Source of the DNA: Verrucomicrobiaceae bacterium UBA7681
GTDB taxonomy: Bacteria; Verrucomicrobiota; Verrucomicrobiia; Verrucomicrobiales; Verrucomicrobiaceae
DNA: 34,914 nucleotides
Assembly: GCA_002482965.1 (NCBI GenBank)
Contig: DLGZ01000048.1
Location: 223,019 to 257,932 of the forward strand
Reading direction: 5' to 3'
Positions 7,046-15,916 of the stretch are shown here, one piece after another. Under the pieces are notes generated by a model. It saw only the letters and a program-made list of their open reading frames with translations, had not been told where the DNA came from and ran no database searches. The position numbers were made by a program, and so were the translations under genes. Every line of letters starts with the position of its first letter. Position 1 is the stretch's first letter.

Positions 7046-7210
7046 GGGAAGGACACATGCTAGCGGCACATCTCCGCCGTGCAACCACGTCAATCGCCTT
7101 GGTCCCGGATAGGCATGGCTTACGCATAAAGCGGGCAACGAAAGCGGCGAGTCCGGTCCGAAGGACGAAAAGGACGAAAGTGACCGAAGGGACAGCGTAT
7201 TCCATGACAG

Positions 7211-7347
7211 CTAGGGGAGGCACTGATTTACACCGCCTAGATTTGGAGAACGCAGAGGATCCCATGATGAATCAGACTTCGCTTCGCGGCTGCGGAGTTG
7301 TGGCGTTACTTGCCCACGGGTATTTGATTTGATCAGTGCTTCCCTAG
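7211..7347. repeat. 137-base element bounded by imperfect inverted repeats
   Basis: Left arm ctaggggaggcactgat (7211-7227) and right arm atcagtgcttccctag (7332-7347) are reverse complements with one mismatch and one length difference. There is no ORF inside. It may be a MITE-like element or a remnant of one. Confidence 0.6.
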
Positions 7348-7552
7348 ATCATTTGCTGGTGTTTTGTGCCTAAACACTGCCGGGTAGCAGCGCGAGGCTA
7401 TTGGTGACGGGATGGCTTGGGCGCAGTCGGCCCTGCTCCCGAACCACACAAGGAATGTGCGGACCACTTCATGCTGGGCTGGCGGGCATTGTGCCTGGAG
7501 AAAAAGTCGCAGACAGCCTTCATTCAGGGGTATTCGAGTTGTCGTGTGTTTG

Positions 7553-7574
7553 CCGCCCGCACGGAGACGGGCGG
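7553..7574 (-). terminator. Possible transcription-terminating hairpin after the AsmA-like gene
   Basis: On the minus strand CCGCCCG, an 8-base loop and CGGGCGG form a 7-bp all-GC stem 31 bases beyond the stop codon. No U-run follows, so it may act with Rho or only stabilise the transcript end. Confidence 0.4.
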
Positions 7575-7604
7575 GCTGTCGGCACACGCGTCCCACCAAC
7601 AAGG

Positions 7605-9140
7605 CTATTTTCCGGGAAAGATCGGCAGCACACTCTTGAGGAAGCCGGCCCCGGTGTTTACGCCGTTTTCAAGCATGCCGCCGGCCCCATTGATGACTTT
7701 GCCGGGCAATTTCGCGGCATCCTCGCCGAGCACGGGTTTGAGCAAGGTTTCAGCGCCCTGGCCTACTACGGCACCGGGGGTGTCGAGCAGGAGCGACATG
7801 CCGGCAGCACCGACGAGGCGGCTGCTGAGGTCTTCCATCGGGGCATCGAGGGTGCCGACGACGTGCACTCGAGTCCATTGCAGGCCGGGAGGCGCAGCGG
7901 GATTGCTTTCTACAAAGACGCGGGTGCTGGCTCCGGGGATGCCGCTCAAGGTTTCAGGCGTGATACCGAGGAGGAAATCCCCCTCTAGGGCACGGCCGCG
8001 AATGGTCAGGGCGCCTTCGATACGGAGGAGGCCATTGGACTGCAGGATGATGTTTTCAATGCGCAGGGCGTCGCCTTGTGGCCGAAGGGTGGCGCTGCAG
8101 ATGTCGAGCACGAGGCGTTTGAAGCGGTGGGTGTTCGTGTAGGTGACAAGTTTGTCGAGAATGGGCAGACCAGTGAGTGCTCCATCCTTGAGGGCGATAT
8201 CGGCCTTCCATACTGGCGGTGCATTGCGTGCACCGGACATTTCGAGATCGCCTTCGATCTTGCCGGAGAGACGCTGCTTCCACCATTCATCGAGAAATTC
8301 ATCCAAGGGGACGGCTTTGAGATGGGTGAAGACCTGCCATGCGCCGGTTTCATACTTCACGGTGCCCCGCAGGGTGGCCTCGGATGACTGCTTCCAGCGC
8401 AAGGTGGCATCACTGATCTGAAACTGGCTATCTCCAACACGCAGGGTGGCCTTGGTGAGGTCAAACTGGAGAGGTTCTTTTTGCTGAGGCGCCTGGATGG
8501 GGGTCTGCAGCTTGCCGCCGTTCAATTTGGCGGAGACGGATTGTTCGCCGGTATGCCAGTCCCCGAGGCGGAGCTGTGTGTCTGCGACCTGCCATCCTGC
8601 CTGCTCAAACACAAAACGATGGACCTCGAAGCCGCTGATGGTGGTTTGGGTGGGGATGTAGCGACGCAGAAAGGCGGGGATGCCGTCGTTGCTGCCGTCA
8701 AATTTTGCAGAGCTTGCAGCGGACGGACTGTGCATGGGTGCTGCGGCGGTGTGGCGCAGGGTGAGATCGTCCGCTCCGGCATTTTGAATGCTCCATTTTC
8801 CATTGCGGATGGCACCGAAATCGAGAGCGGCACGCAGGCCGCCGGCATCCAGGCTCCAGCCAGCATTGGAAAATGACAGATCGGCAACGGTTGCGGTGTC
8901 GTCGTTCCAGATGATCGGGGCGATGTTGGCGCTGCCGTCTACCCGTGCTGCAATCAACTCCTCGGCCTTCTGGCGGAAATCATCCTTCTGCACATAGGCG
9001 CGGATGTAACTGGTGACGAGTGAGGGGGCCAGCAGCACCAGAAGGAGAGCTCCGCCGACGAGAAGCAATGCCGCGAGAAGCCACAGCCAGCGAAATGAGG
9101 AGGTGGAGGGACGCTTGCCAGGTCTGTTGCGGCGTTGCAT
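7605..9140 (-). CDS. AsmA-like inner-membrane-anchored protein
   Basis: A 511-residue protein with a positively charged N-terminus (MQRRNRPGKRPS) and one transmembrane segment at about residues 18-42, leaving a large periplasmic part. The body is built of beta-rich repeats with alternating hydrophobic residues, such as LSGKIEGDLEMSGARNAP, VWKADIALKDGALTG and LRIENIILQSNGLLRIEGAL. These are typical of the AsmA/TamB/DUF3971 group, thought to bridge or move lipids between the membranes. The C-terminus (VVGQGAETLLKPVLGEDAAK, IFPGK) is Gly/Ala-rich and not diagnostic. It diverges from an ABC transporter over 75 bases. Assignment to AsmA-like is from pattern, so the exact subfamily is uncertain. 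Confidence 0.75.
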   Translation of the reverse strand: MQRRNRPGKRPSTSSFRWLWLLAALLLVGGALLLVLLAPSLVTSYIRAYVQKDDFRQKAEELIAARVDGSANIAPIIWNDDTATVADLSFSNAGWSLDAGGLRAALDFGAIRNGKWSIQNAGADDLTLRHTAAAPMHSPSAASSAKFDGSNDGIPAFLRRYIPTQTTISGFEVHRFVFEQAGWQVADTQLRLGDWHTGEQSVSAKLNGGKLQTPIQAPQQKEPLQFDLTKATLRVGDSQFQISDATLRWKQSSEATLRGTVKYETGAWQVFTHLKAVPLDEFLDEWWKQRLSGKIEGDLEMSGARNAPPVWKADIALKDGALTGLPILDKLVTYTNTHRFKRLVLDICSATLRPQGDALRIENIILQSNGLLRIEGALTIRGRALEGDFLLGITPETLSGIPGASTRVFVESNPAAPPGLQWTRVHVVGTLDAPMEDLSSRLVGAAGMSLLLDTPGAVVGQGAETLLKPVLGEDAAKLPGKVINGAGGMLENGVNTGAGFLKSVLPIFPGK

Positions 9141-9152
9141 TTTGGTGGTGGA

Positions 9153-9181
9153 TTGAATTTTTTCGTCGCCAGAGCAATACT
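9153..9181 (+). promoter_or_regulatory. Possible promoter of the ABCG-like transporter gene
   Basis: TTGAAT (9153-9158), a 17-base spacer and AATACT (9176-9181) lie 34 bases before the ATG, in the divergent gap with the AsmA-like gene. The match to consensus is moderate. Confidence 0.35.
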
Positions 9182-9215
9182 ACCCGGCCTAGTGTCAGGC
9201 ACTTATTTACTCTGT

Positions 9216-11021
9216 ATGCTGAAAGCACTCAACGTTTGTCTTGAAATCGATGGTCCGGAGGAGAGCACGCTGCAGCTGCTCCGCGAAGTGAGTTTCAATG
9301 TGCCCCCTGCACATCTGGTGGCCATCGTGGGGCCGTCTGGTTGCGGCAAGACGACATTGCTGAAAGTGATCACCGGCATTCAGCAGCAGACTTCCGGGGA
9401 ACTGCTGTGGGATGGGATGAATTTGAGCGATGAGGAGGATCTGCACCCCGGGGATCTCGGCTACGTGCCGCAGTTCAGCGTAGCCTATGATCTGCTGACG
9501 GTGGAGGAAAGCATCGCCAGTGCGATGGTGCTGCGGACGCAGCTGTCACAGACGGAAGATTTCATTCCAGCGCTGGATCACATTCTGGAAGTGACGGGAT
9601 TGACGCATCTCTCCGACCGTCAGGTGAAAGTGCTCTCGGGCGGGCAGAAACGACGTCTCGGGCTGGCGCTGGAACTGGTGACCGATCCCTGCCTGCTGCT
9701 GTGTGATGAGGTCACGAGCGGGCTGGATCCGAAATCCGAAAACGAGATCACCAATCTGCTGCGCGTGCTTTCGCGCGGGCATCCGAAGCGCGTGGTGGTC
9801 AATGTCACGCACAGCCTTGCCAGTCTGGACGCGTATGACAGCGTGATGGTGATGTATCAGGGGGTGCTGACGTATCATGGCCCACCGAAGGCGATGATGC
9901 ATTACTTTGCCGCCGAACACCCGGAAGAGGTCTATCTCAAGCTCACGGAGCGCAAGGCCAGTGACTGGCATGAGTCGTGGGAAAAGCATCGTGCCACCTA
10001 TTACAAGAGTCATGGATTCGACGGCGCAGGTGTGTCGCCGGAAGAAGCGGAAGCGAAAAAGAGCAGCGGCCCGTCCAAGACGACGGTGCGTGAGGAGCGT
10101 GTGGTGGCGAAGCCTGAGTTGGCTGAAATGCACGAGCATCTGGATCTGCCCCCGGTGGAAATGCCGTCCATGACGACGCAGTTGTTCGAACTGCTGCGCA
10201 GGCGCTGGACTATCTTCCGCCGAGACAAGGCGCAGGTGTGGCTGCATCTGGCGATGCTGCTGGGCTTTCCGCTGCTGGTCGTGATTTTCGCGCTGGATGG
10301 CATCAAGCCGCTGCGCGCGCTCTCGACGCATCAGGACAGCAATATCCAGCAGGAATATCAGCAGATGAAGCAGCACCAGGAGGAGCAGCTCAAGGCTGGG
10401 GGACTGGTCTCCGGCCTCATCATGCTGCAGGTGGTGCTGGTGACCCTGATGGCCAGCAACAATGCGGCGCGTGAGATCGCCTCCGAACGACTGATTTTGG
10501 AGCGCGAGAAACTGGGAGGACTGCACCCGTTTGCCTACATCGGCAGCAAGGTGATCTTCCTGGGCATCTTCGTGCTGGCACAGAGTTTATGGATGGGGTT
10601 CTTCGTGGACATGGTCACCGGAGGGCTGCCGGGAGATCTGATCACGAAACTAGTGCTGCTGGTGCTGGCCTCGGCGGCGATGACGAGTGTGTGCCTCGGC
10701 ATCTCGGCGATGAGCAAGACGCCGGAAAAGGCCACGATTTTGTGCATCTACCTTGTCGGCTTTCAGCTGCCGCTGTCGGGAGCGGTGCTGACACTGCCGG
10801 ACTGGCTGGAGAACTGGGTGCAGCCGCTGGTCGTGGCCTTCTGGAGCTGGAGCGGCAGCCTGAGCAGCATGCGGAGCACGGCCTTTTATGACGCGGTGAA
10901 GCAGGTGACCTCGACGGACCTGATCGGCCCCGGCATCGCTGGATTCGTGCTCTTTGTGCATGTGCTGGTGGGCCTTGGCATGACGTTCATCGGTGTGCAG
11001 CGGAGCCAGTGGGATTCGTGA
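9216..11021 (+). CDS. ABCG-type half transporter (ATPase fused to ABC-2 permease)
   Basis: A 601-residue protein with an N-terminal nucleotide-binding domain and a C-terminal ABC-2 membrane domain in one chain, the layout of ABCG/White proteins. The ATPase has Walker A GPSGCGKTT, signature LSGGQKRR, Walker B CLLLCDEVTSGLD and an H-loop in NVTHSLASLD. Residues about 290-340 form a charged linker. From about residue 355 come the amphipathic RRRWTIFRRDKAQVWLHL and then about six membrane helices (for example LHLAMLLGFPLLVVIFAL, LVSGLIMLQVVLVTLMAS). The GREXXS-like NNAAREIASERLILEREKL is the conserved coupling element of ABC-2/ABCG permeases. It probably works as a homodimeric exporter. The ATG at 9216 (MLKALNV) was chosen because the longer reading begins inside the divergent promoter region. 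The substrate is unknown. Confidence 0.9.
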   Translation: MLKALNVCLEIDGPEESTLQLLREVSFNVPPAHLVAIVGPSGCGKTTLLKVITGIQQQTSGELLWDGMNLSDEEDLHPGDLGYVPQFSVAYDLLTVEESIASAMVLRTQLSQTEDFIPALDHILEVTGLTHLSDRQVKVLSGGQKRRLGLALELVTDPCLLLCDEVTSGLDPKSENEITNLLRVLSRGHPKRVVVNVTHSLASLDAYDSVMVMYQGVLTYHGPPKAMMHYFAAEHPEEVYLKLTERKASDWHESWEKHRATYYKSHGFDGAGVSPEEAEAKKSSGPSKTTVREERVVAKPELAEMHEHLDLPPVEMPSMTTQLFELLRRRWTIFRRDKAQVWLHLAMLLGFPLLVVIFALDGIKPLRALSTHQDSNIQQEYQQMKQHQEEQLKAGGLVSGLIMLQVVLVTLMASNNAAREIASERLILEREKLGGLHPFAYIGSKVIFLGIFVLAQSLWMGFFVDMVTGGLPGDLITKLVLLVLASAAMTSVCLGISAMSKTPEKATILCIYLVGFQLPLSGAVLTLPDWLENWVQPLVVAFWSWSGSLSSMRSTAFYDAVKQVTSTDLIGPGIAGFVLFVHVLVGLGMTFIGVQRSQWDS

Positions 11022-11031
11022 AGAATTGGCA

Positions 11032-12186
11032 TCAGAATTTGTCTGCCATTTTCCATCCGAGCCAAAAGGCCGCTGGCACAATGGCGACAAAGAACGTCCA
11101 GTGCCGCTTTGGCGGAGGAGCTGGACGCGGGTAATCGGGAGTGAGGCCGGCGGTCGTCATGCGATCGTAGAGGTCAGGGTGCGACAATCGCTTCGTCATC
11201 ACTGCTGGAATCTGATTTGCTTCATAAAGCTTCTCAAGAGCACGGGCGTAAACCGGGCCTTCGGTTTCATTGGTCACGGACATGGAGTCGGCGCGGTTTT
11301 CCATGCGCTTGGCGGTGTTCGCGGCAATTTTTTTCAGCAGCAAGACACCGAGAAGAATCCAGAACACGCCGCCGAAGTCGAGATGGTGAACCACGGGCCG
11401 TATGAAGGCAAAACCCAGCCAGCTCAACCCGCCCAGCATTCTCACACAGCGCACGGAGATCGATTCGCAGAGATGTGCCATCTCATGCCGGATCAGGGTG
11501 CGGAGTTCGTCATCCTGGAGCACCTTCATCGCCGGCACGGTCACGACGATGCTGCGGATATACATCAAAGCGAAAGCATTGGCCATGATGGCATCCATCA
11601 CCCAGGCACGCACCGGTGGCACGCCGGAGGCGGCAGTCACTTCGCCCACCATCTGCCGCAGGCGCGATGTGTGAGGGTTTTTATCGATTCCAGGCAGAGC
11701 GCGCAGCCAGATGCCGGAGTAAATCAGGACCAGCAGGACTGCGGCCAAGCCCAAGCGGAGCCAGTCGCTCCATGCAAGATTTTCAGAAGTGTTGAGGGCC
11801 GCCCAGACAATGACGCCAACCCAGGCGGAAGTGACCAGCAGCATCCACAACGTCTGCCGCAGCCACAGACGCAGCGTGAATTTCGGCCAGACAAGGCGGT
11901 CGATGAAAAATTGCGCGGTAAAAAAACCGCCCAGCGAGCAGAAGAGCACCAGACCAACATCAGGGACATCACCGGCCAGTTCATGACTCAAGATCAAACC
12001 AAGACCTATGACACTCATCACAACGGCGGTGCGTGTCTTGCGTGCCAGCCACAGCCAGCGCGCACGTTCCGTCCAGTGCTTATCGTGGACCCGTTCCCAG
12101 GGGCGCAATGCCAGCCGCATGAGCGCGTAGCTGTAAAGACCACTGGCGAGAAACAGCAGGGAGAGAAAAAGCGCAGGAGAAAACAT
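11032..12186 (-). CDS. M48-family membrane metallopeptidase
   Basis: A 384-residue integral membrane protein with the zinc motif HEMAH at residues 234-238 (HExxH). A downstream MENRAD (about residues 295-300) can supply the third zinc ligand, as in M48/BlaR1-like peptidases. Several hydrophobic segments precede the catalytic site (residues about 5-25, 55-70, 77-98, 113-132, 143-160) and two follow it (about 272-286 and near the C-terminus). The ATG at 12186 was chosen because it follows the stop of the upstream permease gene after two bases; a longer reading would run far into that gene. Close spacing points to one transcript with azgA. HtpX-like membrane protein quality control or a signalling role are both possible. 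Confidence 0.82.
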   Translation of the reverse strand: MFSPALFLSLLFLASGLYSYALMRLALRPWERVHDKHWTERARWLWLARKTRTAVVMSVIGLGLILSHELAGDVPDVGLVLFCSLGGFFTAQFFIDRLVWPKFTLRLWLRQTLWMLLVTSAWVGVIVWAALNTSENLAWSDWLRLGLAAVLLVLIYSGIWLRALPGIDKNPHTSRLRQMVGEVTAASGVPPVRAWVMDAIMANAFALMYIRSIVVTVPAMKVLQDDELRTLIRHEMAHLCESISVRCVRMLGGLSWLGFAFIRPVVHHLDFGGVFWILLGVLLLKKIAANTAKRMENRADSMSVTNETEGPVYARALEKLYEANQIPAVMTKRLSHPDLYDRMTTAGLTPDYPRPAPPPKRHWTFFVAIVPAAFWLGWKMADKF

Positions 12187-12188
12187 GA

Positions 12189-13559
12189 CTAATGAGGCAG
12201 GCCGAAAAGATAATAAGCAGCACACAGAAGTGCCAGCACGATCGTACCGGCATTGAGTTCGCGTGCGCGGCCTGAGGCCAGTTTCAAGACGGGATGCACG
12301 ACCAAGCCGGCGGTGAGGCCGTTGGCGATGTTGTAGGTGAAGAGCATCATCACGATGGTCACGAAGGCGGGGACCCACTCGGTGAGATCATCGAAGTCGA
12401 TGCGACGCACGGAGCCGGTCATGAGCACACCCACGGCGATCAGGGCCGGACCATAGGCAAAGCGGAGCTGCTGCAAGGGCTCGATCAAGGGGATGAAAAA
12501 CAGGGAGGCGGCAAATAGCGCGGCCGTGACCACGGCGGCTAGGCCGGTGCGTGCGCCTGCGCTGATGCCGGTGGCGGATTCGATGTAGGCGCCGCTGGTC
12601 GAAGTGCCGACGAGTCCGCTGAACATGCAGGTGAGGGCGTCCACCAGCATGGGCTTTTCCACCTGCGGGAAATTGCCTTTTTCGTCCAGAAGGTTTGCGG
12701 CCGAGCCGAGTCCGGTGAGGGTGCCGAGTGTGTCGAGAAAACTCATCAGGAACAAGGTGAGCAGCACTGGAAGGAAGCTGAGGTGCAGCACGCTGGTGAT
12801 GTCCAGTTTGAAGGCGATCTGGCTCAGATCATACTCGCCGGTGAATGGGAGGGCGACGATGGCTTTTGGCATGTGGCCGAAGCCAAGTGCGCCACCGATC
12901 AACGCTGTAACGACGATGCCGATGAGCAGTGCGCCGCGCACTTTGCGAATCATGAGGACGGTCATCAGCAGGAAGCCGCCGAGTGCGAGCAGCACCTGGG
13001 GATCGCGCAGATTGCCAATTTTAACTGGAACGGCTGGAGAGAGGAACAGACCGTGCGCGTCGGTTGGCAATGCCTGAGGAGGCATGCCTGACACGAAGCT
13101 GGTGACGATGCTGGTTTCATAAAGGCCGATAAAGGCGAGGAACAGGCCGATGCCGACGGCAAAGCTGTGTTTCAAACTCACGGGGACGGAATTTGCCAGC
13201 CAGCCGCGAACGCCGAGGAGGGTGATGATCAGAAACAAGACGCCGCTGACAAAGACAGCGCCGAGACGCTGCTCCCAGCCAATGCCGAGTGCGGCGAGAC
13301 CAAAGGCGATGAAGGCATTTTCGCCCATGTAAGGGGCGACTGCGATGGGGCGGTTGGCGATCAAGCCCATCAAGAGACAACCCACGGCTGCGGTCAGAAT
13401 CGTCGCCACCGTGCTGGGGCCCACGGGTATGCCGGCGAAGGAGAGGATGGCCGGATTCACGACCATGATGTAGGCCATGGTGATGAAGGTGGTCACGCCG
13501 CCGATGATTTCGGCGCGGACTGAGGAGCCATGCTGCTGCAGCTTGAAGAAGGCATTCAT
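12189..13559 (-). CDS. NCS2-family purine permease, AzgA type
   Basis: A 456-residue transporter with about 12-14 membrane segments. The N-terminus MNAFFKLQQHGSSVRAEIIG then GGVTTFITMAYIMVVNP is the characteristic start of the AzgA (adenine/guanine/hypoxanthine:proton symport) subgroup of NCS2. Other family blocks are ENAFIAFG and LGTLTGLGSAANLLDEKGNF, with TSTSGAYIESATGISAGART near the substrate site. The ATG at 13559 begins exactly where family members begin; the reading frame upstream has no similarity. It is divergent from the sulfatase gene (113 bases) and directly followed, two bases after its stop, by an M48 peptidase gene. The purine specificity (guanine/hypoxanthine versus adenine) cannot be told. 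Confidence 0.93.
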   Translation of the reverse strand: MNAFFKLQQHGSSVRAEIIGGVTTFITMAYIMVVNPAILSFAGIPVGPSTVATILTAAVGCLLMGLIANRPIAVAPYMGENAFIAFGLAALGIGWEQRLGAVFVSGVLFLIITLLGVRGWLANSVPVSLKHSFAVGIGLFLAFIGLYETSIVTSFVSGMPPQALPTDAHGLFLSPAVPVKIGNLRDPQVLLALGGFLLMTVLMIRKVRGALLIGIVVTALIGGALGFGHMPKAIVALPFTGEYDLSQIAFKLDITSVLHLSFLPVLLTLFLMSFLDTLGTLTGLGSAANLLDEKGNFPQVEKPMLVDALTCMFSGLVGTSTSGAYIESATGISAGARTGLAAVVTAALFAASLFFIPLIEPLQQLRFAYGPALIAVGVLMTGSVRRIDFDDLTEWVPAFVTIVMMLFTYNIANGLTAGLVVHPVLKLASGRARELNAGTIVLALLCAAYYLFGLPH

Positions 13560-13672
13560 GCTGCGGAGGAGATGAGCGCGGAAGCGCGGAGCCTGCAATT
13601 TGAATCCGCGTGCTGCTGCGGCTTGTTTTTTATGCGCAATTCCAAGCAGGCCGTTGTCGTTCACAGCAGACC

Positions 13673-15601
13673 ATGAAGTCCCTGCTGCTCCTGCTTTCAT
13701 CATTCGCCCTGCTGCATTCGTCACTGTGGGCCCAACCGAATGTCGTGCTCTTTCTCGCCGATGACATGGGCTGGATGGACAGCGGCCTGTATGGCTCACA
13801 GTATTACGAAACGCCTCATATCGACAAGTTCTCCAAGCGGGCGATGCGGTTTACGAATGCGTATGCGCAACCGCTGTGCTCTCCGACACGGGGGAGCATC
13901 CTGAGCGGACAGTACACGGCACGACATGGCATCACGACGGCCAGCGGGCACCAGCCGCCGCAGCCGGCGGGGCATGTGTTTCTGCCGGAATCCGCCCCGG
14001 CGAATGCGCCGATGCTGCTGCCGGAGAGCAAGAACTACCTGGAGCCTGCGCAGATCACGCTGGCGGAGACTTTGAAGGGAGCGGGCTACCGCACGGCGCA
14101 CATAGGCAAATGGCACCTCGGCCTGACACAACCGCACTGGCCGGAGCAGCAGGGCTTTGATGTGGCGTTTCACTGCCATCCTGATCCGGGGCCACCGGGG
14201 GAATATTTTTCGCCTTACGGCGTGCTGCCTGATGGCAAACCGGGCGGCAAGACCAAAGTGGGAACGATCACGGACGGGCCGCAGGGCGAGTATATTGTCG
14301 ATCGTCAGGCGGCGGAGGCGGTGAAGTTTATCGAGGCGAGCAAGGGTGGGCCGTTTTTTCTCAATCTGTGGTGCTACGGCGTGCATGGGCCATGGGGGCA
14401 CAAGGTGGAGTACACGAAGTACTTTGCGGCGAAGAAAGATCCGAGCGGGAGGCAGGGCAATCCGATCATGGCGTCGATGCTGAAAAGCGTGGACGATTGT
14501 TTTGGGCGCATCCTTGCCGAGCTGGACCAGCAGGGCATCGCTGACAACACGATCATTATTTTCTATTCTGACAACGGCGGCAACTCGCACAGCAACGTCC
14601 CCGGCACAGGCAAAACTGAGGCGGCGGAGAAGACCAAGAGCGCGTTTCTGGCCGACTGGCGCAAGTGGGCCGGTGATCAACCGCCGACGATGAACACACC
14701 GCTGCGCGATGGGAAAGGCACGCTCTATGAAGGTGGCACGCGGGTGCCGCTGATGTGGGCGTGGGCGGGCAAGATCAAGCCCGGCAGCAGCAGCGAAGCC
14801 ATTGTGGGGCCGATTGATGTGTATCCGACGGTGATTGATCTGCTGGGCATTGCGAAACCGGAGCAGCAGATTTTTGATGGCGTGAGCTATGCGAAGGTGC
14901 TCAAGGGCGAGGGCGAGCTGAAACGTGAGGCGTATTTTAATTATCATCCGCATGCGGGTGCGAACCGTGCCGGGGGTGTGTGGGTGCGCAGCGGAGATTT
15001 CAAGCTGCTGCGGTGGTTTGGCAATCCAAGCACGCACGAGCTTTACAACCTGAGCGAAGACCTCAGTGAAGCGCATGATCTAGCGGCGATGATGCCTGAC
15101 AAGGTGAAGGAGCTTGATGCGCTCATTGACGGATTTCTCAAGGACACTGGCGCGACTTATCCACGGCCCAACCCAGCGTACAAACCTGTGGCTGCCAAAG
15201 CACGTGCTGAAAATGCTGATCCGCTCGATGCGTGGAAGGAGCGCCAGTGCAAAGCCACGGTCAGCGCGGGCATTCTAACGATGAAGAGCACCGGAAAAGC
15301 TGGCACCGCTTTTCTTGGCCACGGGATGGCCAAGATGAACGGACCTGCCACGGTGAAGCTGCGTGTGCGCAGTGAAGTTGGCGGCGCAGGAAAAATTGAT
15401 TCACTGCCGCATACTTCAGCTGATCTCAGCGTGGTCCATTCCTCTGCGCTTGAGGTCAAAGCTGGGGACTGGCAGGAGTTGAAGATTGAAGTGAGTGACA
15501 ACGGGCCGCTGGGCACGCTGCGCCTTTATTTGCCCGATGCCGAGATTGATTATATTGAGGTCTCACCTGCCAACGGCAAAAGCCAGCGATGGGATTTTTG
15601 A
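13673..15601 (+). CDS. Secreted type I sulfatase
   Basis: A 642-residue sulfatase with signal peptide (residues 1-20, cleavage likely after SLWA). NVVLFLADDMGWMD supplies the metal-binding Asp pair. The active-site motif CSPTRGSILSGQ has Cys69, the residue normally converted to formylglycine, in C-x-P-x-R form. GKWHLG and FYSDNGG are further conserved blocks with metal and substrate contacts. After about residue 500 there is an extra C-terminal beta-rich domain (ATVKLRVRSEVGGAGKI ... LRLYLPDAEIDYIEVS), resembling carbohydrate-binding or Ig-like appendages of sulfatases in this phylum. It probably removes sulfate from a polysaccharide. No maturase gene (FGE or anSME) or other polysaccharide-utilisation gene is adjacent. 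A Dabb protein gene follows after 18 bases. Confidence 0.93.
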   Translation: MKSLLLLLSSFALLHSSLWAQPNVVLFLADDMGWMDSGLYGSQYYETPHIDKFSKRAMRFTNAYAQPLCSPTRGSILSGQYTARHGITTASGHQPPQPAGHVFLPESAPANAPMLLPESKNYLEPAQITLAETLKGAGYRTAHIGKWHLGLTQPHWPEQQGFDVAFHCHPDPGPPGEYFSPYGVLPDGKPGGKTKVGTITDGPQGEYIVDRQAAEAVKFIEASKGGPFFLNLWCYGVHGPWGHKVEYTKYFAAKKDPSGRQGNPIMASMLKSVDDCFGRILAELDQQGIADNTIIIFYSDNGGNSHSNVPGTGKTEAAEKTKSAFLADWRKWAGDQPPTMNTPLRDGKGTLYEGGTRVPLMWAWAGKIKPGSSSEAIVGPIDVYPTVIDLLGIAKPEQQIFDGVSYAKVLKGEGELKREAYFNYHPHAGANRAGGVWVRSGDFKLLRWFGNPSTHELYNLSEDLSEAHDLAAMMPDKVKELDALIDGFLKDTGATYPRPNPAYKPVAAKARAENADPLDAWKERQCKATVSAGILTMKSTGKAGTAFLGHGMAKMNGPATVKLRVRSEVGGAGKIDSLPHTSADLSVVHSSALEVKAGDWQELKIEVSDNGPLGTLRLYLPDAEIDYIEVSPANGKSQRWDF

Positions 15602-15619
15602 GCTCCCTCCCCTTCCATT

Positions 15620-15916
15620 ATGATCCGCCACACCGTCGCCTTCCGTCTCAAGCACGCTCCCGGCTCAGCTGCCGAGGGTGATTTTCTGCAAGCGGCCTGC
15701 GAGCTTGCGAAGATCGAAGGCGTTCAGGAGTTTGAGTGTCTGCGTCAAACGAGCGTGAAGAATGGCTTCACGTTTGGGCTTTCGATGGAGTTTGCCGATG
15801 AAGCCGCCTACGCCTTTTACAGCGAGCACCCTGATCACACGGCCTTTGTGCAGCAACGGTGGATGCCTGAAGTCGAGGAGTTCATGGAACTGGACTATGT
15901 GGTGTATACGGCGTGA
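15620..15916 (+). CDS. Dabb-family (stress-responsive alpha/beta barrel) protein
   Basis: A 98-residue protein matching the dimeric alpha/beta-barrel (Dabb) fold: it starts with MIRHTVAFRLKH, has a central FTFGLSMEFADEAAYAFY strand-helix and the conserved HPDHTAFVQQRWMPEVEEF helix. Such small barrels form dimers; some are enzymes and many have no known reaction. It follows the sulfatase by 18 bases and is likely on the same transcript. A second, distant Dabb gene lies at 22845-23162. Confidence 0.85.
   Translation: MIRHTVAFRLKHAPGSAAEGDFLQAACELAKIEGVQEFECLRQTSVKNGFTFGLSMEFADEAAYAFYSEHPDHTAFVQQRWMPEVEEFMELDYVVYTA

Larger units (their letters stand above)
7046..7604. other. Gene-free stretch with inverted repeats
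   Basis: No convincing gene lies in these 560 bases. A pair of imperfect inverted repeats bounds 7211-7347 (ctaggggaggcactgat and atcagtgcttccctag), and a diverged copy of the left arm occurs at 21814-21830. A GTGTTT/AAACAC hairpin lies near 7361-7379 and a GC-rich hairpin at 7553-7574, just downstream of the AsmA-like gene on the minus strand. Confidence 0.6.

Noticed and set aside
13560..13799. Upstream extension of the purine permease frame
   Set aside because: It overlaps the start of the divergent sulfatase gene and has no similarity to NCS2 proteins; the family start is at 13559.
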